Origin: Oscillospiraceae bacterium
GTDB taxonomy: Bacteria > Bacillota > Clostridia > Oscillospirales > CAG-382
DNA length: 64,000 bases
Direction of reading: 5' to 3'
NCBI GenBank assembly: GCA_015064485.1
Contig: SVSD01000005.1
Span: forward strand, 1 to 64,000
Shown here: in pieces, positions 8,432 through 17,497 of the stretch
Layout of the letters: each line of letters opens with the position of its first letter
How positions within the stretch are numbered: the first letter of the stretch is position 1
Program-made: the position numbers and the translations under genes
Notes under the pieces: model-generated
Databases searched by the model: none
What the model was told of the DNA's origin: nothing
What the model saw: the letters and a program-made list of their open reading frames with translations, nothing else

Positions 8432-9049
8432 TTATGCCTCCAGTTCGCAAAAAGATCTAAGTATTGAAAGACCGACATTTCCGCTTTTTTCGGGATGGAA
8501 CTGACAACCGTAAACATTGCCGCTTGAAACTGCAGCTGTAAGATCATATCCGTAATTGGATGTTGCAATAACCGCCTCGCTGCAATCAGAACCGTAATAC
8601 GAATGAACAAAATAGACATAGTCACCGTCATTCAGATATTTAAAAATCTCAGATTTTTCACCCTTGAAATCCAAAGCATTCCAGCCGATATGCGGAATTT
8701 TGTAATCTTTTGGTATAACATCGGAAATAGGCTTTATCTCACCTTTGATAAGGCCAAGCCCCTTATGTTCTCCGTATTCATAACTCTTTTCGAACAAAAG
8801 CTGCATACCAAGGCATATTCCGAGTATGGGTTTCCCCTTTTTCGCCTCGTTTTTAACGATATCACCAAGACCTGTGTCCTTGAGCTTCTGAGCGGCGTCA
8901 CCAAACGCGCCAACACCCGGAAGTATGATCTTCTCGCAAGCTTCGATAACAGCCTTATCGCCCGTCACAACAGCTTCTACGCCAATTGCCGCAAACGAGC
9001 TTTTTAGAGAAAACAAATTTCCCACTCCGTAGTCAACTATCGCTATCAT
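8432..9049 (-). CDS. hisH: Imidazole glycerol phosphate synthase, glutaminase subunit
   Basis: A 205-residue class I glutamine amidotransferase that feeds ammonia to HisF. The oxyanion strand GVGAFGD, nucleophile elbow GICLGMQLLF (Cys at about 79) and the His/Glu pair in QFHPEKSG (about 184-186) form a complete triad. The start overlaps the hisB stop by one base (TGATG). Confidence 0.97.
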   Translation of the reverse strand: MIAIVDYGVGNLFSLKSSFAAIGVEAVVTGDKAVIEACEKIILPGVGAFGDAAQKLKDTGLGDIVKNEAKKGKPILGICLGMQLLFEKSYEYGEHKGLGLIKGEIKPISDVIPKDYKIPHIGWNALDFKGEKSEIFKYLNDGDYVYFVHSYYGSDCSEAVIATSNYGYDLTAAVSSGNVYGCQFHPEKSGNVGLSILRSFCELEA

Positions 9050-9636
9050 CAGATAACTCCTTTTGTAGAAGGAATGTCGTTTATAAACTTTTCATCAATA
9101 GATACAGCGGCAGAAAGACTGCGTGCAACAGATTTAAATGCGCCTTCGATAATGTGATGAGAATTTTTACCTGAAAGCTGATTTATGTGCAAAGTAATAC
9201 CCGCGTTTACAGCAAATGCTCTGAAAAATTCTTCAACAAGCTCGGTATCAAATGTTCCTACCTTTTCGCAAGGGATATCAAGATTGTATGCAAGCATACC
9301 TCTTCCCGAAATATCAACAGCCGTAAGTATCAAAGCTTCGTCCATCGGCAAGATCATATTTCCGTATCTTACGATACCTTTTTTATCACCAAGAGCATCA
9401 AATATTGCCTTACCGAGAGCAATTGCAATATCTTCGCATGTGTGGTGATCATCAACATATGTGTCGCCTTTACATTTTACTTCAAGGTCAAATCTTGCGT
9501 GCTTTGAAAAAAGCACAAGCATATGGTCAAGGAATCCGACTCCTGTAGAGATCTCGCTCTTGCCGATTCCGTCAAGATTGATTTTAATATAAATATCTGT
9601 TTCGGCTGTTGTTCTTTTAATTTCCGAAATTCTCAT
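9049..9636 (-). CDS. hisB: Imidazoleglycerol-phosphate dehydratase
   Basis: A 195-residue monofunctional dehydratase (step 6). The two manganese-binding motifs, DDHHTCEDIAIALG and SHHIIEGAFKSVAR, are intact. It lacks the histidinol-phosphatase domain of enterobacterial HisB, and no phosphatase gene (hisJ/hisK-type) is seen in the operon, so that step must be encoded elsewhere. ATG 9636 with GGAGG upstream; one nucleotide after hisC. Confidence 0.97.
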   Translation of the reverse strand: MRISEIKRTTAETDIYIKINLDGIGKSEISTGVGFLDHMLVLFSKHARFDLEVKCKGDTYVDDHHTCEDIAIALGKAIFDALGDKKGIVRYGNMILPMDEALILTAVDISGRGMLAYNLDIPCEKVGTFDTELVEEFFRAFAVNAGITLHINQLSGKNSHHIIEGAFKSVARSLSAAVSIDEKFINDIPSTKGVI

Positions 9637-9637
9637 T

Positions 9638-10696
9638 TTAATCCTCCAATATACTTTCAAGAGAAGTCAAAAGTGTTTTTATCTGATTGCTGTCGCCCAC
9701 TGTAATTCTGAGATAGTCAGAAATCTTGTCGGTAGCAAAATGACGCACAAGAACACCCTTCTCTTTAAGTTTCTGATATAAAAATCCGCCATCATACGAT
9801 GGATGCTTTGCAAAAACAAAATTCGTTTTTGACTCAGTAAACACAAATCCTAATCTTTCAAGTTCTTTTTCAAGATATTTTCTGTTTTCGATTATAATAT
9901 TACAATTCTTTTTTGTATAATCATCATCTTCAAGAACGCCAATCCCCGCCGCCATAGTCATACGGTTGACATTATAGGGGTTTGTAGAATATTTTATTGT
10001 ATTAAGGTCCTGAATAAGCGCCTTGCATCCGATTCCGAATCCAAGTCTTGCGCCCGCCATTGATCTTGATTTTGAAAATGTCTGTGTAACAAGAAGGTTT
10101 TCGTACTTATGTATAAGCGAAACACAGCTTTCAGCTCCGAAATCAACATAAGCTTCATCAATTACTACTATATTATCAGGGTTTGATGCTACTATCTTTT
10201 CAATATCCGTAACAGAAAGAGCAATTCCCGTCGGCGCATTTGGGTTTGCGATAAAAATGTTTTTTCCGATACCGATATAATCGTTTATATCGATTGTAAA
10301 ATCATCTTTTAAGGTTATTTCTTCGTATGGGATCCCATTAATTTCCGCAAAAACTTTATAAAAACCGTAAGTTATATTCGGGAAAACCGCAGGATTATTC
10401 TTATCGCAAAATGCCATAAAGGCAAAATTGAGTATTTCGTCAGATCCGTTTGTTGCAAGAACCTCATCAGCAGAAACATCAAAGGTTTCCGCAAGTTTCT
10501 GATGTAAAAATTTACAAGTCGGGTCCGAATAAAGCTGAAGCTTTTCAGCTTCGATTGCGGCATATTTTATTGCTTTTTCGGACGGCGGAAAGGGAGATTC
10601 GTTTGTGTTAAGTTTTGTATACACAACATCTCTCGGCTGTTCACCCGGAGTATACGGAACCAATTTCTTATATTTTTCACTGAAAAATCTGCTCAT
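9638..10696 (-). CDS. hisC: Histidinol-phosphate aminotransferase
   Basis: A 352-residue PLP-dependent class I/II aminotransferase. The PLP lysine is in TQTFSKSRSMAG, the cofactor-binding NPNAPTG loop is present, and DEAYVDF contains the Asp that contacts the pyridine nitrogen. A single-base gap separates it from hisD. In this context histidinol phosphate is the expected product, though HisC enzymes can also accept aromatic substrates. Confidence 0.95.
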   Translation of the reverse strand: MSRFFSEKYKKLVPYTPGEQPRDVVYTKLNTNESPFPPSEKAIKYAAIEAEKLQLYSDPTCKFLHQKLAETFDVSADEVLATNGSDEILNFAFMAFCDKNNPAVFPNITYGFYKVFAEINGIPYEEITLKDDFTIDINDYIGIGKNIFIANPNAPTGIALSVTDIEKIVASNPDNIVVIDEAYVDFGAESCVSLIHKYENLLVTQTFSKSRSMAGARLGFGIGCKALIQDLNTIKYSTNPYNVNRMTMAAGIGVLEDDDYTKKNCNIIIENRKYLEKELERLGFVFTESKTNFVFAKHPSYDGGFLYQKLKEKGVLVRHFATDKISDYLRITVGDSNQIKTLLTSLESILED

Positions 10697-10697
10697 T

Positions 10698-11984
10698 TTA
10701 AGCCTCATTTATATCTTTTGTTCTTATTGTTGCGCTTTTTGCGTGGGCTGTAAGCCCTTCTTTTTCTGCAAAATAGCCTACATCCTCAGCAACTCTTGAG
10801 AGCGCTTCCTTTGTATAGTAAGTATACTGCGTCTTCTTTACAAAGTCGTCAACCGACAACGGGCTTGAAAACTTTGCAGTGCCGCTTGTCGGAAGAGTGT
10901 GATTGGGGCCTGCAAAATAATCGCCGAGCGCTTCGGGGCAATATCTGCCCATAAATATCGAACCCGCATGGCGTATTGAGTCAAGATAGTCAAATGGATT
11001 GTCAACACAAAGTTCAAGGTGTTCGGGGGCAATTTCATTTGAGATTTCAATTGCAGCATATAAATCATCAGCAACAATGATTTTTCCGTTGTTATCTATA
11101 GAAGCACGCGCAATCTCAGAGCGTGAAAGAAGCGGTATCTGCTTTTCAAGCTCTTCGCTCACTTTTTTTGCAAATTCAAAGGAATCCGTCACAAGAACTG
11201 CACTTGCCATTTTGTCGTGTTCTGCTTGCGAAAGAAGATCAGCCGCCACATATTCCGGGTTACTCAATCCGTCTGCAACAACCAAGATCTCACTCGGCCC
11301 TGCTATCATATCAATCGAAACGGTACCGAAAACCTGTTTTTTTGCTTCGGCAACAAAAGCGTTGCCGGGGCCTACGATCTTGTCAACCTTCGGGACAGTT
11401 TCTGTGCCGTAGGCAAGAGCTGCAATAGCCTGAGCTCCGCCGACTTTAAAAATCTTGTCAACACCTGCAATATGCGCCGCCGCAAGGATAACAGGGTTTA
11501 TTTTACCATCCTTTGAAGGCGGAGTTACTATTACAACCTCTTTGCATCCTGCAATTTTTGCAGGAATCGAATCCATAAGAACGGTTGACGGATATGCGGC
11601 AGTTCCTCCGGGCACATAAAGACCTGCTCTGTCGACAGGGATAACTTTCTGACCGACAACAATTCCCTTTTCATCATTAATAATAAAACTGTTTCTGACT
11701 TGCTTTTCGTGAAATTTTCTGATATTTGCAGCAGCTTTTTTCAGTATTTCAAGGAACTTATCTTCAACGATCGAAAGTGCCTCCTGAATTTCATCGGGAG
11801 TGACCAAAAGCGAATCAAGCTTTGCGTTATCAAACTTTTCGCAATATTTATATAAAGCTGCATCACCGTTTTTTCTTACATCGTAAATAATATCGGCTAC
11901 CACTTCTTCGACATTTACTGTCGGCTCTGTACGAGCAAAAATTTCATCAGCCGAAACCTCGCCGTATTTCATTATTTTTATCAT
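10698..11984 (-). CDS. hisD: Histidinol dehydrogenase
   Basis: A 428-residue zinc enzyme oxidising histidinol to histidine in two NAD-dependent steps. GPGNAFVAEAKKQVFG, SQAEHDKMASAVLVT, EHLELCV (base Glu-His) and the zinc-site region NHTLPTSGTAKF are conserved. The start overlaps the hisG stop by 4 nt (ATGA), with GGGAGG upstream. Confidence 0.97.
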   Translation of the reverse strand: MIKIMKYGEVSADEIFARTEPTVNVEEVVADIIYDVRKNGDAALYKYCEKFDNAKLDSLLVTPDEIQEALSIVEDKFLEILKKAAANIRKFHEKQVRNSFIINDEKGIVVGQKVIPVDRAGLYVPGGTAAYPSTVLMDSIPAKIAGCKEVVIVTPPSKDGKINPVILAAAHIAGVDKIFKVGGAQAIAALAYGTETVPKVDKIVGPGNAFVAEAKKQVFGTVSIDMIAGPSEILVVADGLSNPEYVAADLLSQAEHDKMASAVLVTDSFEFAKKVSEELEKQIPLLSRSEIARASIDNNGKIIVADDLYAAIEISNEIAPEHLELCVDNPFDYLDSIRHAGSIFMGRYCPEALGDYFAGPNHTLPTSGTAKFSSPLSVDDFVKKTQYTYYTKEALSRVAEDVGYFAEKEGLTAHAKSATIRTKDINEA

Positions 11985-12619
11985 TTATTTTCCTCCCGCA
12001 AAATCTTATTGCGTTCTATGGCTTCTCTTATTTTTTCAATAAGCTCGTTTTTAAATTTAAAGCTCGACTTATTTGCAATAAGACGGGCACTTATCGGAAC
12101 TACCGTTTCAAAAACCTCGAGATTATTTTCTTTAAGCGTAGTACCCGTTTCAACAATATCAACTATAACATCCGAAAGATCGAGAATGGGTGCTATCTCG
12201 ATCGAGCCGTTTAAATGTATAATATCGATTTTTCTTCCGAGAGAAGCATAATATTTTTTTGTAATATTTGAAAACTTGGTAGCCACACGAAGGGTTTTTG
12301 ATGTGTCATCTCTGAAATCCTTTTTAGCGGCAACTGCCATACGGCATTTTCCGATATCAAGGTCTGCAAGTTCATATACATCGGGTTCGTATTCAAGCAA
12401 AATATCCTTGCCTGCAATACCGATATCTGCCGCACCTCTTTCAACATATATCGAAACATCAGACGGCTTTACCCAGAAATATCGGACGCATTTTTCCGGA
12501 TTTTCAAATATGAGTTTTCTGTTGTTTTCCTTGATAGAAGGACATTCAAAACCCGCATCCTCAAATATTTTATAAACCTTTTCGCCGAGTCTGCCCTTTG
12601 GGAGCGCAATATTAAGCAT
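11981..12619 (-). CDS. hisG: ATP phosphoribosyltransferase, short catalytic form
   Basis: A 212-residue first enzyme of the pathway. It has the periplasmic-binding-protein-like fold of HisG but lacks the C-terminal regulatory domain of long HisG; short forms work as octamers with HisZ, which is encoded directly upstream. The PRPP-binding segment is visible around IVETGTTLKENNLEV. ATG 12619 overlaps the hisZ stop by 8 nt; an in-frame TTG at 12628 is possible. Confidence 0.95.
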   Translation of the reverse strand: MLNIALPKGRLGEKVYKIFEDAGFECPSIKENNRKLIFENPEKCVRYFWVKPSDVSIYVERGAADIGIAGKDILLEYEPDVYELADLDIGKCRMAVAAKKDFRDDTSKTLRVATKFSNITKKYYASLGRKIDIIHLNGSIEIAPILDLSDVIVDIVETGTTLKENNLEVFETVVPISARLIANKSSFKFKNELIEKIREAIERNKILREENK

Positions 12620-13724
12620 TGTTTTCAACTATTTCGACTCCCCTTTCCTTGAGCATAAGCAGCTGCTTGTATCTTATCTGCGACGGGATGTTCTTTTGAA
12701 CCATAACACTTTTTCCGTTTTCGGACAAAAGCTTTACAGCGTTTGCAAGAGCAGAAAGTTCCGCATCATCTCCGTAAAGTAAAAGAGCATCCACATCATA
12801 TTCGTTTTCAGTAACATCAAGTCTTTCAAGCATATCAAGATAAACCGCAAAACCGATTGCACAGGATGTTCTTCCGAGCTTGTTCATAAGCTTATCATAC
12901 TGACCGCCCGAAAGCACGCCGGTTGCGACATTTTTGATAAATCCTTTGAATACAAAACCGTTGTAATAGTTTAAATCATTTACGACTGAAAAATCTATTC
13001 TTATATGTTTGCCATAACCGGCACTCTCGAGCAAAAGAACGATATCTTCAAGCTCCTGTACCGAAATTTCAGAAACAAAATCGAATTTTTTAAGTTCTTC
13101 AAGAACCTTTTGCGGCTGACCGTAAAGGGAAACAAGCTTTTTTATCGGCTCGGCATCTTTACCGTCTGCAGATAAAATCGAAGTGAGTTCATGTATGTTC
13201 TTTTCCCCGATACACTTTAGCACCTTGCTTTTAAGTTCGTCTGAAATACCCATATTCTGCATAACGCTGTCGAGTATACCGAGATGAGAAAGATCAAGAA
13301 CATATTCATCGGATATCTTCGACAGACTTTCAGCCGCAAGCATTATAACTTCATATATGTTGTATTTATCTATATCTCCGATACATTCAAGGCCTACCTG
13401 CATAATCTCTTTAAAAGACTGCGCGCCTTTTGTAACTCTGTATACATTTTCATTATAACAAAGCTTTTGAACAAAACCGTCTGCGTCTTTGCCGTTTTTT
13501 ATTATAGAAAGAGTCACATCAGGCTTTAACGCCATAAGCTTTCCGTCTGTATCTGTAAAAGTAATTATATGGTCAGAAACCAAAAAATCTTTATTTCTTA
13601 CATAAAGGTCATATTCCTCAAATTTACTCATTTTATACGGCAAAAAACCGTATCTGCGGTATAAAGAGCGCAATTCAAAAACCGCTTTTTCTTCATATTT
13701 GAGAACGGATTCTCTGATATTCAT
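12612..13724 (-). CDS. hisZ: ATP phosphoribosyltransferase regulatory subunit
   Basis: A 370-residue class II histidyl-tRNA-synthetase paralogue that gives HisG activity and histidine feedback inhibition. The N-terminal FELRSLYRRYGF and the motif 3-like GGQYDKLMNKLGR are HisRS-like, but the C-terminal anticodon domain is shortened and divergent, which separates HisZ from HisS. The start overlaps the regulator stop by one base (TAATG). Pairing with short HisG confirms the assignment. Confidence 0.94.
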   Translation of the reverse strand: MNIRESVLKYEEKAVFELRSLYRRYGFLPYKMSKFEEYDLYVRNKDFLVSDHIITFTDTDGKLMALKPDVTLSIIKNGKDADGFVQKLCYNENVYRVTKGAQSFKEIMQVGLECIGDIDKYNIYEVIMLAAESLSKISDEYVLDLSHLGILDSVMQNMGISDELKSKVLKCIGEKNIHELTSILSADGKDAEPIKKLVSLYGQPQKVLEELKKFDFVSEISVQELEDIVLLLESAGYGKHIRIDFSVVNDLNYYNGFVFKGFIKNVATGVLSGGQYDKLMNKLGRTSCAIGFAVYLDMLERLDVTENEYDVDALLLYGDDAELSALANAVKLLSENGKSVMVQKNIPSQIRYKQLLMLKERGVEIVENNA

Positions 13725-14044
13725 TATTTTTCCTCCGGAAGTATATTGCCGTCCCTGTCTTTAACATCAAGGCGTTCAAGAATTTTATTATAACCGCCGC
13801 TTCCGTACAAAAGACATCTGTTTACACGGCTTATCGTTGCAGTACTTGCACCGGTTTCTTTTGAAATTATCTGATAGCTTCTTCCCTCTTTAAGCATCTG
13901 AGCTACCTGTAGCCTTTGGGATATATCCTGTAATTCGCGAACGGTAAATATATCTTCAAAAAAGCTGTAACATTCATCAATATCTTTTAAAAGCAGAATG
14001 GCTTTAAAAAGATTTTCGGTTGTTTCAGAATGAAATTTATCCAT
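13724..14044 (-). CDS. TrpR-family regulator (YerC/HisR), probable histidine operon repressor
   Basis: A 106-residue protein of the TrpR-like YerC/YecD family. The helix-turn-helix segment SYQIISKETGASTATISRVNR (residues about 63-83) fits TrpR. Comparative studies have proposed that family members next to Firmicute his genes are histidine-responsive repressors (HisR). Here it is the first gene of the his operon and overlaps hisZ, which strongly suggests autoregulation of the whole operon. ATG 14044 is chosen because GAGAGG lies 9 nt upstream and family members begin near here; an ATG at 14065 has no ribosome binding site. Confidence 0.88.
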   Translation of the reverse strand: MDKFHSETTENLFKAILLLKDIDECYSFFEDIFTVRELQDISQRLQVAQMLKEGRSYQIISKETGASTATISRVNRCLLYGSGGYNKILERLDVKDRDGNILPEEK

Positions 14045-14093
14045 AAGATCAAACCTCTCAAACATATTTTTAAAATCGCTTTAGCACTTTAGT

Positions 14094-14122
14094 ATGTTAA
14101 CACATAAAAGCGATATTGTCAA
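14094..14122 (-). promoter_or_regulatory. his-met operon promoter with candidate HisR operator
   Basis: On the minus strand TTGACA (14122-14117) and TAACAT (14099-14094) are separated by 17 bp, a good sigma-A promoter. A perfect 8-bp palindrome TGTTAACA overlaps the -10 box, within a looser inverted repeat; this is where an autoregulatory HisR repressor would be expected to bind. Confidence 0.75.
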
Positions 14123-14163
14123 TAGTTTCACAGCCATTTTATATAATTTTATGTATACTTAAA

Positions 14164-14190
14164 TCAAGGACACCAAAAAAGTGTCCTTGA
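14164..14190 (-). terminator. Terminator-like hairpin after argD
   Basis: Perfect 10-bp arms TCAAGGACAC and GTGTCCTTGA with a 7-base loop directly follow argD. The downstream U-tract on the minus strand is weak, so termination may be partial. Confidence 0.65.
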
Positions 14191-14197
14191 TAACTGA

Positions 14198-15370
14198 TTA
14201 TACAGAAGCAAACGCTTCCTTTATGACAGCTACTGCCTCTTTAAGTATATCGTAAGGAATATTCAACGCAGGAAGAAGTCTTACCTTATTCTTAGCTGTA
14301 AGACAAAGTACGCCTTTATCAATACAGTATTGTACAATTTCCTTCGCACAGTCTTTTTCGGGCAATATTCCGACCATAAGCCCCATTCCTGAAACGGATT
14401 TTACTCCCTGCGCTCCTTCAAGCTCTTTAAATATATACTCTGATTTTCTCTTTACCTCGTCTAAGAAAGCATCATCTATTCTTTTTAAAACAGAAACAGC
14501 CCCTGCACAGCATACCGGATTTCCGCCGTAAGTAGACCCGTGATCTCCGAAACCAAGAACATTTTGCACTTTTTCTCCAAGTATTGCTGCACCTATCGGC
14601 AAACCTCCGCCCAAGCCCTTTGCAGTTGTGACAACATCAGGGCAAATTCCGAAATTCATATATGCGTAAAGCTTACCTGTTCTTCCGTTACCTGTCTGAA
14701 CTTCGTCGATTATAATAATAATGTCCTCTTCTTCGGCGAGTTTTGCTACGGCTTTTACATATTCGTCATCAAGGGCAATTACTCCGCCCTCACCTTGAAC
14801 ACATTCAAGCATTATACCTGCCACTTTATGTGTTTTTACGGTTTCTTCAAGTTCTGCGATATCTCCTGCATTTACATGAACAAAACCGGGTGTTAAGGGC
14901 ATAAAAAGTTCATGGTAATGCTCCTGTCCCGTTGCCGCAAGAGTTGTAAGAGTTCTTCCGTGAAAACTATTTTTTAAGGTAACGATAGTAAAGTAATCCG
15001 AACCTTTCTTTTCTGCTGCGTATTTACGGGCAACCTTTATTGCACATTCATTGGCTTCTGCACCGGAATTTGAAAAGAAAACTTTTTTCATCCCTGTTTT
15101 ATTGCAGAGAAGCTCTGCAAGATCCGCACAAGGTTTTGTATAATAAAGATTTGACATATGCTGAACGGAAGACAACTGTTCTTCAACCGCCTTTTTCCAT
15201 TCATCATCAGAAATACCGAAACTCGTAACACCGATGCCTGACCCCATATCAATATAGCGTTTGCCATTTGTGTCATAAACAAGTGAACCTTTTCCGTTTA
15301 CGATCTCAACGGGAAAGCGGGCGTATGTGCCGGCAACATATTCTTTATCTTTTAAAATGATTTCGTTCAT
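14198..15370 (-). CDS. argD: Acetylornithine aminotransferase
   Basis: A 390-residue class III PLP aminotransferase making N-acetylornithine. The PLP-binding lysine lies in TTAKGLGGGLPIGA, the IIIDEVQTGNGRTG segment holds the PLP-nitrogen Asp, and the SGAEANECAIKVARKY phosphate-binding loop is intact. It is the last gene of the operon, 18 nt after argB, with GAGG upstream of the ATG. ArgD-type enzymes can also act in lysine synthesis; the context argues for arginine. Confidence 0.95.
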   Translation of the reverse strand: MNEIILKDKEYVAGTYARFPVEIVNGKGSLVYDTNGKRYIDMGSGIGVTSFGISDDEWKKAVEEQLSSVQHMSNLYYTKPCADLAELLCNKTGMKKVFFSNSGAEANECAIKVARKYAAEKKGSDYFTIVTLKNSFHGRTLTTLAATGQEHYHELFMPLTPGFVHVNAGDIAELEETVKTHKVAGIMLECVQGEGGVIALDDEYVKAVAKLAEEEDIIIIIDEVQTGNGRTGKLYAYMNFGICPDVVTTAKGLGGGLPIGAAILGEKVQNVLGFGDHGSTYGGNPVCCAGAVSVLKRIDDAFLDEVKRKSEYIFKELEGAQGVKSVSGMGLMVGILPEKDCAKEIVQYCIDKGVLCLTAKNKVRLLPALNIPYDILKEAVAVIKEAFASV

Positions 15371-15388
15371 TATTTTACCTCTTAAAGC

Positions 15389-16255
15389 TTATTTGTCGCC
15401 GATAACCATCGTTCCGGCGCCTTCATCGGTAAGGATTTCCATAAGTATGGAATGAGGAACTGTTCCGTCCATTATAATTACCTTTTTTACGCCTTTAGAT
15501 ATCGCTTCGATACAACAGTCAACTTTAGGTATCATGCCTCCGGATATCACGCCTTCTTCGTAAAGAGCCTTTGCTTCGCTTACAGTAACCTGAGGAATAA
15601 GGCTTTCGGGATCGTCTTTATCCTTTAAAATGCCCGAAACATCAGTCATCATTATAAGATTTTCGGCTTTTAAAGCACCAGCAATATATGCCGCCGCGGT
15701 ATCACCGTTTATATTATATGCATTACCCTGTCTATCGCATCCGACGGTTGAAACTACGGGAATATAGCCCATTTCGAGAAGGTCTGTAACGGGAGAAATA
15801 TTTATTTTTGTAATCTCTCCGACATAACCAAGCTTTACATCCTTCATTTTAGCTTCTATAAGTCTTCCGTCCATACCGGAAATACCCATAGCCTTGCCGC
15901 TTTTCATTTCAAGCAGGTTAACAAGGGTTTTATTGACTTTTCCTGCAAGAACCATCTGAACGATATCAATTGTTTCTTTATCGGTAACCCGAAGTCCGCC
16001 GACAAATTCGGGCTTCTTGCCGAGCTTGTCCATAGTTTCGCTGATTTCAGGTCCTCCGCCGTGAACAAGTACGACCTTGACACCGATAAGCCACAAAAGA
16101 ACGATATCTTCCATAACCTGTTCCTTAAGGCTTTCGTTAATCATAGCATTGCCGCCGTACTTTATAACGACTATCTGTCCGTTGTATTTTTTTATGTAAG
16201 GAAGGGCTTGTACAAGAACTTCAGCCCTTTCAGCGTTTGAAAAATTATTATACAT
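15389..16255 (-). CDS. argB: Acetylglutamate kinase
   Basis: A 288-residue amino acid kinase phosphorylating N-acetylglutamate. The nucleotide-binding VIKYGGNAM and VLVHGGGPEIS motifs and NINGDTAAAYIAGAL are conserved. The N-terminal helix before the kinase core (residues 1-25) is typical of the arginine-inhibited hexameric type, so feedback inhibition is likely. A GGGGG-containing ribosome binding site precedes the ATG; 14 nt separate it from argJ. Confidence 0.96.
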   Translation of the reverse strand: MYNNFSNAERAEVLVQALPYIKKYNGQIVVIKYGGNAMINESLKEQVMEDIVLLWLIGVKVVLVHGGGPEISETMDKLGKKPEFVGGLRVTDKETIDIVQMVLAGKVNKTLVNLLEMKSGKAMGISGMDGRLIEAKMKDVKLGYVGEITKINISPVTDLLEMGYIPVVSTVGCDRQGNAYNINGDTAAAYIAGALKAENLIMMTDVSGILKDKDDPESLIPQVTVSEAKALYEEGVISGGMIPKVDCCIEAISKGVKKVIIMDGTVPHSILMEILTDEGAGTMVIGDK

Positions 16256-16269
16256 TTAAGATTCCCCCA

Positions 16270-17484
16270 TCAAGTTCTGTAATCACCGTTTATCTTTACA
16301 TAATCATATGTAAGATCACATCCCCAGGCCGATGCAGAATACTTTCCGTCACCAAGCTTTATGAGTATTTCAATCTCTTTTTCAAGAAGAATTTCCTTGG
16401 CTTTTTCTTCGGAAAATTCAATTCCTGCTCCGCTTTTACAAACATCAACCGTTCCCTTGGCGGATCTGAAGGATACATCTATCTTATTAACATCAACATC
16501 TGCACCGCTGTAACCTATTGCGCAGAGAACTCGTCCCCAGTTTGCATCAGCTCCGAACATCGCAGCTTTAAGAAGGCTTGAACAAATTACGCTTTTTGCA
16601 GAAATTTTCGCTGCTTCAAGTGTATCCGCGCCTGTTGCAGTACATTCAAGAAGCTTTGTTGCTCCCTCGCCGTCACCCGCAATCATTCTGCACATATGAA
16701 CCGTAACAGTGTTGAGTGCTTTCATAAAGTTATTGAAATCTTCCCCTTCTGCTACGATCTTGTCGTTTTCAGCCATCCCGTTTGCAAGAATACAAACCAT
16801 ATCGTTTGTTGATGTGTCTCCGTCAACGCTTGTCATATTGAAAGTGTTTTTTACATCTTCTGAAAGTGCTTTGGAAAGCATTTCGGATGAAATGTCAGCG
16901 TCTGTTGTAATAAATACGAGCATTGTAGCCATATTTGGATGGATCATACCGCTTCCTTTTGCAATACAGCCCATACGGCAGACTTTTCCCGAAAGTTCAA
17001 ACTCTATTGCAACTTCCTTCATAACTGTGTCGGTTGTCATAATAGCCTCGGCGGCATAAGCTCCGCCGTTTTCGGTAAGGCCTGCGCAAAGTTCACTCAT
17101 ACCGTTTTTGATGGGGGTAATATCAAGAAGCTGACCGATAACACCGGTTGATGCTACCACAACATCCTTTTTGTCGATGCCGAGAGCTTCGCCTGTAAGT
17201 TTACACATCTCTTCAGCAATTTCTATTCCGTTATAATTGCAAGTGTTGGCGTTTCCGCTGTTGCATATAACAGCACTTGCATATCCGTCGGAAATGTTAT
17301 TTTTTGTAACGGTAATAGGTGCGCCTTTAACAAGGTTTGTTGTATAGACACAAGCCGCCGCTGCTTTCTTTTCGCTGTAAATAAGGGCAAGATCTCTCTT
17401 TGTGCGGTTTTTACGGATGCCGCAGTGTACGCCATTTGCTTTAAATCCTTTTGCGGCGCAAATGCCGCCTTCAATAAGTTTCAT
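16270..17484 (-). CDS. argJ: Bifunctional ornithine acetyltransferase / N-acetylglutamate synthase
   Basis: A 404-residue Ntn-type enzyme that recycles acetyl groups from acetylornithine to glutamate. The self-cleavage site is in KGSGMIHPNMATMLVF; Thr at about 185 becomes the new N-terminal nucleophile. The presence of argJ means no argE is needed, giving the cyclic pathway. GGAGG lies upstream of ATG 17484, 13 nt after argC. Whether it is bifunctional or only the transferase cannot be told from sequence. Confidence 0.95.
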   Translation of the reverse strand: MKLIEGGICAAKGFKANGVHCGIRKNRTKRDLALIYSEKKAAAACVYTTNLVKGAPITVTKNNISDGYASAVICNSGNANTCNYNGIEIAEEMCKLTGEALGIDKKDVVVASTGVIGQLLDITPIKNGMSELCAGLTENGGAYAAEAIMTTDTVMKEVAIEFELSGKVCRMGCIAKGSGMIHPNMATMLVFITTDADISSEMLSKALSEDVKNTFNMTSVDGDTSTNDMVCILANGMAENDKIVAEGEDFNNFMKALNTVTVHMCRMIAGDGEGATKLLECTATGADTLEAAKISAKSVICSSLLKAAMFGADANWGRVLCAIGYSGADVDVNKIDVSFRSAKGTVDVCKSGAGIEFSEEKAKEILLEKEIEILIKLGDGKYSASAWGCDLTYDYVKINGDYRT

Positions 17485-17497
17485 TTTATATCCTCCG

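Noticed and set aside
7717-8631. Longer hisA reading frame starting at 8631.
   Set aside because: The extra 67 residues overlap hisH and do not resemble HisA; GGAGG precedes the ATG at 8430.
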